A stretch of 5,652 bases of DNA, taken from NCBI GenBank assembly GCA_007123195.1, contig SKLO01000534.1, forward strand, positions 1 to 5,652, in the 5' to 3' direction. Below are positions 1 through 5,652 of the stretch, piece by piece. Made by a program: the position numbers and the translations under genes. The notes below the pieces were generated by a model that searched no databases, had not been told where the DNA came from, and saw nothing but the letters and a program-made list of their open reading frames with translations. Origin of the DNA: Verrucomicrobiales bacterium (lineage in GTDB: Bacteria > Verrucomicrobiota > Verrucomicrobiia > Verrucomicrobiales > SKLO01). Every line of letters begins with the position of its first letter. Within the stretch, counting starts at the first letter, position 1.

Positions 1-2
1 AC

Positions 3-92
3 CCCCAGCCGGTCACCCCGGCCCTTCACCTGCTGCCGGTCATCCTGGCGATGGCCATCGCCCAATTCGCTCAGCCTCAATCCGTCGAGGCC
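3..92 (+). other. Signal peptide, visible C-terminal part
   Basis: Translated in the frame of the surface protein, bases 27-74 give a hydrophobic stretch (LLPVILAMAIAQFA at its core). A short polar segment follows and ends in V-E-A before QQDYYW. Val at -3 and Ala at -1 fit signal peptidase I cleavage after base 92. The positively charged n-region and the initiator codon must lie left of the window. This is a visual call, not a predictor output. Confidence 0.7.
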
Positions 93-2885
93 CAGCAGGA
101 CTACTATTGGACCGGCGGCGGGGCTCTCAACAGTCACAATGTCCGGGAGTGGGGCAACGCCGACAACTGGGAGCTGAACGCGGCCGGCTCGGGCATCGTG
201 CCCGGTTCACCACCAACCACCAATCTCAATCCCGGACCCTATGACAACGTGTTTCTCAACGGCTCCGGCACCACCTACCTCCATCTTCAGGGCGGGGCCT
301 CGACCTTCCAGCGCATCAACAACCTGACTGTGCTCGGCGGCGGCAACATCATCGGTTCGCGTTACGTCAACGGCAGCGGGGCCGGTAGCCCGTCGCTGCT
401 GATCGAGGGCAATTTCAATATTCAGGCCGGCACCTTTTACGGTGGCCCGTATTCGCCGAACAACATCGAGGTGCTCGGCACCTTCACCGCCGGCTCGGGG
501 ACCGCCGTGGGAAATCAGGGCAGCACTTCCGACGGTGCCTTCTGGAACCTGGCGGGGGCTGACGCGGTGAACCTCAACGGGGCCAACCTGAACCACATGA
601 CCAACAACTGGCAGTGGAACCCGTCGGCTTGGGATTTCGGCACCACCCCGATCGCGTTGACCAATCAAAACACGTTCAACGTCAATCAGAATGTGGTCGC
701 CGATGCGCGCACGGGCGTGGATTCGCGCGGATCGCTCCAGATCGATGTGGCCTCTGACATCAGCGGCTCCGGAGGCCTGACCAAGACCGGTGCCGGCTCA
801 CTGCACTTGGGCGGTGTCAACACTTACGCCGGCCCCACCAACATCAACGGCGGCATCTTGTCGGTCACCGGCGGCAGTGCCATCGGCGACAGCTCGGCGG
901 TGACGCTGGCCAACGCGGTCAGCGGAGTCAATGACGGCTCGGTCCAGACCACGCTGTGGCTCAACGACAGTGAGACCATCGGTTCCCTCGCCGGCGGCGG
1001 TGCCAGCGGAGGCAACGTGATCCTCAACGGCAACACCCTGACCATGGGCGGCAACAATGCATCCACCACCTTTGCCGGGGTCATCGCCGGCTCGGCCACC
1101 GGCGCCACCCAGGGTGTGCGCAACAACCAGTCCGGCACTTGGGCCTTCGCCCCCTACACCGCCGTCGGTTACCTCTACGCCCCCGAACCGGCGCTCGGCG
1201 ACGGCCACATCGTCAAGACCGGCACCGGCACCATGATCCTCACCGGCGACAACCTCTACTCCGGCGACACCACCGTCCGTCAGGGCTTCGTGGTGGTGCA
1301 GGACAGCGTGCTGTCGGGCGTGGCCGGTCCGCTGGGACAATCGACCAGCGCCATCATCATGGGCGACGCCGACACGCCGGCCGCGACCAGCATCAACGCC
1401 ACCAACGTCGGCCTGCGGTTCAACATCACCGGCCCCGCCGATCAGAACCTGGTGCTCGACCGCGGTCTCGACATGAGCGGCACCACGGTCGACGGCCGCA
1501 CCCGTGTGGTCCTTGACGGCGGCGCCGTGACAGATGCCTCGACCCTGACCATCAGCGGCGACATCACCTTCCCCGCCGCCACCGGCCGGCGGTTCGAGTT
1601 CTCGGCCCAGCGCGAGAACCAGTTTGTCGACATCACCGGCCAGATCAGCGGCGCCACCTCGATCGTCTATTGGAACGGATCCAACCAGGGCCTCGGCACC
1701 ATCCGGGTGTCTGATGAGAGCAGCAGCTACAGCGGCAACAACACCGTGTCCAACGGCACCCTGATCGTCGCCGGCAACGTCGGCGGTTTCGGCAGTGCCA
1801 GTCCGATCGGCACCGGCAACGTGGGCCTTGGCGACGGCGCCCCGCCCGCCATCAACCAGCTTGCCGGGGGCCAAGCCAACGCCGCCGGCCAGGACGGCCC
1901 GATCAACACGGTGCCGCGCCTGTTCATGGAGACGCCCGGAACCAGCTTCGCCCGCACCATCAGCCTCGGCAACGTGGCCGGCTACGCCATCGGTGGCATC
2001 TCCGGCAACGGAGTGGCCAACGGCTACCAGATCGGCGGCCTCAACACCAGCGGCACGGTGGTGTTCTCCGGCCCGGTCAACTCGCCCAACCAAGCCAACG
2101 GCGACACCAACCTGACGCTGTCGGCCGTGGCCGGTGGCCGGGTGGAATTCACCGGCACCATCAACGACAACAGCGCCGCCGGTCAGGTCACCCAGGTCAA
2201 CATCAACCAGTTCGTCAACCATCCCGACCTCAATCACGCCGACGCCGGTCAACCGGTCGGCACCGCCACCACCGGCACCGTCGTCATGGACGGGGCCAAC
2301 AAGACCTACACCGGCCCGACCGCGGTCCATGGCGGCGCCTTGCTGGTGAACACGGGGCTCGCCAGCGAGAGCGTGTTCGTCCAGGCCGGCGCCACCCTCG
2401 GCGGCACCGGCAGCATCGATGGCAGCGCCGGCACCACCGTGCTCGGCACGCTGGCGCCCGGGGATCCCGAAACCATGCTCGGCATCGGCACGCTGGAGTT
2501 TGCCGGTGATGTGCTCATGGGCGCGGGCTCGGCGATCCAGTTCCAGGTGCAATCCCCCGCCAGTCATGACCAAATTTCCTTCACCAGTGGCGGGATCACC
2601 CTCAATGCCGACATGGAGATCGTGGTGCAAGGCGTGACCGGTTGGGATCCGGTGCCCTTTGACGCCTATCAGGTGATCAGCGGACCGATCGACCCCAACG
2701 GCTTTGATCCCGCCAGCATGCTGCTGCCTGCGCTGTCCGGTGGCCTGGCCTGGGACACCAGCCAGTTCCTCAGCGACGGCATATTGATGGTGGTGCCGGA
2801 ACCGGGTCGGGCCTTGCTGCTGGCGGGCGCGGCCCTGCTGCTGGTTCTCCGGCGTCGTCGTCCCGCAGCTTCGAGCGCAGCCTGA
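3..2885 (+). CDS. PATR-repeat surface protein with PEP-CTERM anchor (5'-truncated)
   Basis: This is a secreted beta-strand repeat protein, probably exported by Sec and processed at its C-terminus by an exosortase. The frame is open to the left edge, so the start is missing. The first internal ATG (base 51) is unlikely to be the start because it lies inside a hydrophobic signal-peptide core and has no purine-rich ribosome site before it. Counting that Met as residue 1, a likely cleavage site (VEA/QQ) follows residue 14. Next come a Trp- and Asn-rich start (DYYWTGG, NADNW), a Gly/Asn/Thr/Ser-rich body, and four recognisable PATR-type units near residues 238-272, 386-417, 549-577 and 742-767. 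After the last unit comes the ATLGGTGSI...GTLAPGD pattern (781-805) usual near the end of such passengers. A PEP-CTERM follows at 915-938. There is no autotransporter barrel. I see no cysteine and only three lysines. Its precise role is unknown; an extracellular matrix or envelope component is an inference. The family call is firm, the function is not. Confidence 0.88.
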   Translation, partial: PQPVTPALHLLPVILAMAIAQFAQPQSVEAQQDYYWTGGGALNSHNVREWGNADNWELNAAGSGIVPGSPPTTNLNPGPYDNVFLNGSGTTYLHLQGGASTFQRINNLTVLGGGNIIGSRYVNGSGAGSPSLLIEGNFNIQAGTFYGGPYSPNNIEVLGTFTAGSGTAVGNQGSTSDGAFWNLAGADAVNLNGANLNHMTNNWQWNPSAWDFGTTPIALTNQNTFNVNQNVVADARTGVDSRGSLQIDVASDISGSGGLTKTGAGSLHLGGVNTYAGPTNINGGILSVTGGSAIGDSSAVTLANAVSGVNDGSVQTTLWLNDSETIGSLAGGGASGGNVILNGNTLTMGGNNASTTFAGVIAGSATGATQGVRNNQSGTWAFAPYTAVGYLYAPEPALGDGHIVKTGTGTMILTGDNLYSGDTTVRQGFVVVQDSVLSGVAGPLGQSTSAIIMGDADTPAATSINATNVGLRFNITGPADQNLVLDRGLDMSGTTVDGRTRVVLDGGAVTDASTLTISGDITFPAATGRRFEFSAQRENQFVDITGQISGATSIVYWNGSNQGLGTIRVSDESSSYSGNNTVSNGTLIVAGNVGGFGSASPIGTGNVGLGDGAPPAINQLAGGQANAAGQDGPINTVPRLFMETPGTSFARTISLGNVAGYAIGGISGNGVANGYQIGGLNTSGTVVFSGPVNSPNQANGDTNLTLSAVAGGRVEFTGTINDNSAAGQVTQVNINQFVNHPDLNHADAGQPVGTATTGTVVMDGANKTYTGPTAVHGGALLVNTGLASESVFVQAGATLGGTGSIDGSAGTTVLGTLAPGDPETMLGIGTLEFAGDVLMGAGSAIQFQVQSPASHDQISFTSGGITLNADMEIVVQGVTGWDPVPFDAYQVISGPIDPNGFDPASMLLPALSGGLAWDTSQFLSDGILMVVPEPGRALLLAGAALLLVLRRRRPAASSAA
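762..866 (+). repeat. PATR unit 1 (autotransporter-associated beta-strand repeat)
   Basis: Residues 238-272 (from Met at base 51) follow the classic pattern: SGSGGLTKTGAGSLHLGG, then NTYAGPTNINGGILSV. The hallmarks are GxLTKxGxGxLxLxG, the N-TYxGPT turn and the GGxLxV end. This is the best-preserved copy. In this family the unit forms rungs of a beta-helix-like passenger. Confidence 0.85.
1206..1301 (+). repeat. PATR unit 2
   Basis: Residues 386-417 read HIVKTGTGTMILTGDN, then LYSGDTTVRQGFVVVQ. The VKTGTGTMxLxGxN core and the Y-SGDTTV turn match the PATR pattern. The GG before the final strand is replaced by QG. Confidence 0.82.
1695..1781 (+). repeat. PATR unit 3, degenerate
   Basis: Residues 549-577 keep the second half of a PATR unit: SSSYSGNNTVSNGTLIVAGN, with the YSGNxTVxxGTLxV pattern. 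The first half is altered, with GTIRVSDE in place of the usual KTGxGTLxL and no lysine. It is a diverged copy and is called with less certainty than units 1 and 2. Confidence 0.62.
2274..2351 (+). repeat. PATR unit 4, with passenger-end motif after it
   Basis: Residues 742-767 read GTVVMDGANKTYTGPT then AVHGGALLVN, matching the N-TYTGPTxVxGGxLLVN half of the repeat. It is followed at residues 775-805 by VFVQAGATLGGTGSI and GTLAPGD. This combination closes the repeat region in many PATR proteins and leads to a C-terminal strand-rich segment. Confidence 0.75.
2793..2882 (+). other. PEP-CTERM protein-sorting signal
   Basis: The protein ends with V-P-E-P (PEP at residues 916-918), a Leu/Ala-rich membrane-spanning stretch (about 921-933), then four arginines (934-937) and a short PAASSAA tail. 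This three-part layout is the PEP-CTERM signal, which exosortase systems recognise in bacteria with outer membranes and extracellular polysaccharide. It implies that the genome encodes an exosortase elsewhere. None is in the window. Confidence 0.93.
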
Positions 2886-2886
2886 A

Positions 2887-2931
2887 ACGGCCGGGTCGCG
2901 TGGTGATCCGCCATGCCCGTCATCCGGCCGT
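2887..2931. terminator. Possible weak bidirectional terminator between convergent genes
   Basis: The gap between the two stop codons is 34 bp. Around it lies a perfect 8-bp inverted repeat, ACGGCCGG at 2887-2894 and CCGGCCGT at 2924-2931. Nested inside is a small hairpin (2901-2905 pairing with 2909-2913, one G-T pair, 3-base loop). The right arm extends into the last codons of the SNF2 gene. There is no T-tract on the plus strand and only three T's on the minus strand, so an intrinsic terminator is uncertain. In GC-rich DNA such a repeat could also occur by chance. Confidence 0.3.
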
Positions 2932-5652
2932 GCCCGCGGTCCCTGTTTCGCCGCCAGCTCCGCCACCGATCAGGAACTCGAAGTCCTCGCGCGTGAGCAG
3001 GGCGCTCCTGGCGCTGTCGCCTCCGCCGCCGGTGCCGCGCTCGGCGAGGCCGGCGGCGTGGGCCATGATGCGGTCGTAAACCCCCTGCTTGCGCTGCTTC
3101 AAGACCATCATGCTCTCCTCGATGGTGTGCTGCATGAGCAGGCGGTGGACGAACACGGTGCCGGTCTGGCCGATGCGGTGGGCGCGGTCGGTGGCCTGGT
3201 GCTCGACCGCCGGGTTCCACCAGGGATCGAGGTGGAACACGTGTGAGGCGCGGGTCAGGTTGAGTCCGGCACCGCCGGTCTTGAGGCTGATCAGGAACAC
3301 GCCGGGACCGCTGCCGTCCTGGAATGCCTCGACCAGCTTGCGCCGCTGCGGCTTGGGCGTCGATCCGTCGAGCCGTTGGTAGGGGATGTCGTTGCCGCCG
3401 AGCACCACCTCCACCTGATCGAGCGCGCCGGTGAACTGGGAGAACACCAGCGCCGACTGGTCTTCGTCGAGCAGTTCGCGCAGTTTTTCCGCCAGCATCA
3501 GCAGCTTGGGCGAGGGTTCGCGCACGGCGGGGTCGAGCAACGCGGGCGAGATGCAGATCTGGCGCAGGCGCATGAGCGCGGCCAGGGCCTTGATCCCCGC
3601 CATGGCCTGGTTCTTGAGTTGATAGGCCTCGGCAATATCGTCGCGCACCTCGGCCACGGTGCGGGTATACATCTCGCGCTGCACGTCGTTGCACGGCAGC
3701 GTGATCTCGGTCTCCACCTTGGGCGGCAGCTCGGTCAGGATCAGGTTCTTGGTCCGCCGCATGACAAACGGACGCGCGCGGTTGAGCAGCATGGTGGCCT
3801 CGTCGCCGTCGTCCTTGATCGCCCGCACGAAGCGCCGGCGGTCGCCGAACAGGCCGGGCAGCGCCAGTTCCATGATCGAGTGATATTCGCCGGCGTGGTT
3901 TTCAAGCGGGGTGCCGGTGAGGCAGAGCCGGAACCGGGCCTGCAGCCGCCGCGCCGCTTTTGCGCGCTGGGAGGTCCAGTTCTTGGCCGCCTGGGCCTCG
4001 TCGAACACGAGGCATTCGAACGGGACCTCGGCGAGCTGGTCGATCCGCAGCCTGACCTGGTCGTAGGTGGTCAGCACCACGCTGCCGGGGGGGAATTCGG
4101 GCTTGCCGCGTCCGCCGCGGTATTCCACCACCTCGAGGTCCGGGTAGAAGCGCTCCAGTTCGTTCTGCCAGTTGAATACCAGGGTGGGCGGCAGCACGAT
4201 CAGGTGCGGCCGGCGCTGGTGCCCGCGCCCCGACTGCTGGAGGGGGACGGTGCCCTCGTGCAGGCCGCCCAGCAGGGCGATCGCCTGCAGGGTCTTGCCG
4301 AGGCCCATGTCGTCGGCCAGGCAGGCGCCGAACCGATGGGTGTAAAGGAACGCCAGCCACTGGTAACCGCGCTGCTGGTAGGGTCGCATTTCCGCCCGCA
4401 GCCCGGTCGGCAAGGGCAGCGGTTCGATTTCGTCGGGCTTTGTCAGGCGGTTGATCAGCCGGGTTACGTCGTCGGGGATGTCCACCTCGATTCCGCGCCG
4501 GCGCAGTTCCAGCCAGTCGAACATCTGCAGCCGCGGCGCCCGTGAGGCCTGGTCGTCGTCCTCGCCGGCGCCGGGGCGGCGATCGCGGCTGCCCAGCACC
4601 CGGTCCAGTGCCAGCAGGCGGTCGCGCGACTCACCATGGGCCATCAACAACCGGCCGTCACGCACCAGTTGGCCGGCCAACAGCCGCACCCATTCGTCGT
4701 CGTTGAGCCTGAATTGCGAGGTTCCCACCTCCGGTCGCAGTTCAAACCAGTCCGGGTCCCCGTCGCTGGGCCTGGCCTCGAGTCGGACATTGATGTCGAC
4801 CAACTCGATCGGCCGCCCTTCCCAAGTGAGCGTGACTTGGTGCAGAGCCGCCAGGTCGAGCAACTCGTGGAACCGTTGCCCCAGCAGGTTGCCCTTCACC
4901 GGCCAAGGCTCATCCAGCTTGAGCTTGGGACTCCAAATAGACCGCAGTTGGCGATGCAGCACGGTGCCGACCCGCAGGGCGCGGGCCGCCGCGTCCAGCG
5001 GATCGTCGACTTGCGCCCAGCACCGGCCGGCTCCCTCAGGATCCACCGGGAGCAGCCGTGGCGGCAGGATTGTTGGCCGGCCGCCGTTCCTGGCCAGGCG
5101 CAGGGTCAGTGCCAGCGCCAGTTGCGGCAGATCCACTTTCATGCGCTCGAGATCGATCTCAGCCCCGGCAGCGGCGGCATCGAGGTAGGCCCACCACAGT
5201 TCAAGGAACTGGCCCGTCAGTTCCTTGGGCGGCTTGGGCAGGGGTATGCGGCCGGCTGCGGAGGCGACGCGCCACGCGGGGATGGGGTGGGGGTAGTCGG
5301 GGTCCAGGTCCACCAACAAGGCATTCAACGGCGGGTGCGACTTCGGATTGTGCCATTCGTCCTCGTCATCCTCCCAGTCGTGATCCATTAGAAAAGGGTC
5401 GTCGTCGTCATCCTCGTCATCCTCGTCCTCGTCATCTGCGGCCTCGAAGTCCTCGTCGGCGACGAGGATGGGGTCGTTCTGCGGGTCCAGCTTTGGATTG
5501 GGAGCCGACGACAGCCTTGAGAACATGAGTCCGAGATTGAGAACCTGCGACAGTCCTTGCAATCCGAACACCGGTTCCCCTCCCACTTCGAGGCTGAGCC
5601 GGGCAAAAACCGTGTCCGGCAACTGTCCGCTTGCCGGATCGAACGGCACCCC
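2920..5652 (-). CDS. SNF2-family DEAD/DEAH-box ATPase (5'-truncated)
   Basis: This is a cytoplasmic ATP-dependent double-stranded DNA translocase of the SNF2 group of superfamily 2. Known members remodel protein-DNA complexes rather than unwind DNA. Residue 1 is taken as the GTG codon at 5647-5649, but the frame is open to the window edge. This GTG is probably internal, because the visible protein begins abruptly and large bacterial SNF2 proteins usually have more N-terminal sequence. Visible parts: an acidic tract (65-99); a poorly recognised region (about 100-415) that may be the SNF2-associated domain; MRPYQQRGYQWL (421-432); motif I DDMGLGKT (446-453); Ia LIVLPPTL (483-490); motif II DEAQ (550-553); motif III LTGTPLEN (577-584); MRRTK (630-634); then the second lobe with LVFSQFTGALD (734-744), motif V TGGAGLNL (791-798) and motif VI DRAHRIGQT (821-829). 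All core motifs are intact. The tail contains LTREDFEFLI (885-894), then a Gly/Ala/Thr-rich end. Any N-terminal SWIM zinc finger would be off-window. The cellular target is unknown. Confidence 0.93.
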   Translation of the reverse strand, partial: GVPFDPASGQLPDTVFARLSLEVGGEPVFGLQGLSQVLNLGLMFSRLSSAPNPKLDPQNDPILVADEDFEAADDEDEDDEDDDDDPFLMDHDWEDDEDEWHNPKSHPPLNALLVDLDPDYPHPIPAWRVASAAGRIPLPKPPKELTGQFLELWWAYLDAAAAGAEIDLERMKVDLPQLALALTLRLARNGGRPTILPPRLLPVDPEGAGRCWAQVDDPLDAAARALRVGTVLHRQLRSIWSPKLKLDEPWPVKGNLLGQRFHELLDLAALHQVTLTWEGRPIELVDINVRLEARPSDGDPDWFELRPEVGTSQFRLNDDEWVRLLAGQLVRDGRLLMAHGESRDRLLALDRVLGSRDRRPGAGEDDDQASRAPRLQMFDWLELRRRGIEVDIPDDVTRLINRLTKPDEIEPLPLPTGLRAEMRPYQQRGYQWLAFLYTHRFGACLADDMGLGKTLQAIALLGGLHEGTVPLQQSGRGHQRRPHLIVLPPTLVFNWQNELERFYPDLEVVEYRGGRGKPEFPPGSVVLTTYDQVRLRIDQLAEVPFECLVFDEAQAAKNWTSQRAKAARRLQARFRLCLTGTPLENHAGEYHSIMELALPGLFGDRRRFVRAIKDDGDEATMLLNRARPFVMRRTKNLILTELPPKVETEITLPCNDVQREMYTRTVAEVRDDIAEAYQLKNQAMAGIKALAALMRLRQICISPALLDPAVREPSPKLLMLAEKLRELLDEDQSALVFSQFTGALDQVEVVLGGNDIPYQRLDGSTPKPQRRKLVEAFQDGSGPGVFLISLKTGGAGLNLTRASHVFHLDPWWNPAVEHQATDRAHRIGQTGTVFVHRLLMQHTIEESMMVLKQRKQGVYDRIMAHAAGLAERGTGGGGDSARSALLTREDFEFLIGGGAGGETGTAGTAG
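5353..5457 (-). repeat. Acidic low-complexity tract in the SNF2 protein, encoded by triplet repeats
   Basis: Residues 65-99 contain 25 Asp or Glu among 35 positions, with an unbroken acidic run at 72-84 and a second cluster, DWEDDEDEW, at 91-99. The run at 5398-5436 is thirteen consecutive triplets reading GTC, ATC or CTC on the plus strand. It includes a perfect tandem 9-bp unit, GTCATCCTC, at 5407-5415 and 5416-5424. The tract lies well before the ATPase core and is probably disordered. Length changes there would stay in frame. Confidence 0.85.

Noticed and set aside
1182..1190. An internal Pro-Glu-Pro (residues 378-380) in the surface protein, considered as a sorting signal
   Set aside because: No hydrophobic stretch or basic cluster follows it and it is in the middle of the protein. 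Only the C-terminal copy at 2796-2804 has the full PEP-CTERM layout.
798..2966. A 722-codon open frame on the minus strand opposite the surface-protein gene
   Set aside because: Its translation is a Gly/Ala/Val/Asp/His-rich low-complexity string with no recognisable domain, and it overlaps the end of the SNF2 gene. The plus strand has a signal peptide, PATR units and PEP-CTERM. Long antisense frames are expected opposite GC-rich repetitive genes.
4000..4011. DEAQ instead of DEAH in motif II of the SNF2 protein, considered as a defective or novel variant
   Set aside because: The catalytic Asp and Glu are present, and a DEAQ box followed by a KN-type context is common in bacterial SNF2 proteins, so it is not a sign of inactivation.
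3376..4545. A 389-codon plus-strand open frame opposite the SNF2 core
   Set aside because: It lies opposite the conserved helicase motifs and gives a His/Gln/Gly-rich translation with no motif. It is a shadow of codon bias in the real gene.
4451..5391. Two overlapping plus-strand frames of about 250 codons opposite the SNF2 N-terminal region
   Set aside because: One is Ser/Arg-rich and the other Gln/Pro-rich, both without domain signals, and they overlap each other in different frames. They do not look like genes.
2920..5652. SNF2 gene as part of an anti-phage defence system
   Set aside because: Some defence systems include SNF2-like helicases, but no methyltransferase, nuclease, PLD or other defence partner is visible, and the only neighbour is a convergent surface-protein gene. 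The window gives no support for it.

Overview
The window is GC-rich bacterial DNA holding the 3' parts of two long convergent genes and almost nothing else. The left half (bases 3-2885, plus strand) encodes a secreted, low-complexity surface protein. It has autotransporter-associated beta-strand repeats (PATR type) and ends in a PEP-CTERM sorting signal. The right half (bases 2920-5652, minus strand) encodes a SNF2-family ATPase with a complete helicase core and a very acidic segment in the visible N-terminal part. Both reading frames run off the window at their 5' ends, so neither true start nor either promoter is present.

PATR repeats on a secreted protein that ends in PEP-CTERM, rather than in an autotransporter beta-barrel, are characteristic of Verrucomicrobia and their relatives. 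Together with the high GC content and a large stand-alone bacterial SNF2 protein, this makes a verrucomicrobial genome the best guess. No rRNA or other phylogenetic marker is present to confirm it.

Layout: 3-92 encodes the visible end of a signal peptide; 93-2792 the extracellular Gly/Asn/Thr/Ser-rich body with at least four recognisable PATR units; 2793-2882 the PEP-CTERM anchor. A 34-bp intergenic gap (2886-2919) separates the two stop codons and lies within an imperfect inverted repeat that may act as a weak shared terminator. The SNF2 gene then runs leftward from the right edge.

The genes converge, so they are not co-transcribed, and nothing suggests a shared pathway: one product is exported and the other acts on DNA in the cytoplasm. 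I found no RNA gene, CRISPR array, insertion sequence or attachment site, and no evidence of a new multi-gene system. The most useful observations concern the missing 5' ends, the unusual composition of the surface protein, and the acidic, repeat-encoded tract in the SNF2 protein.
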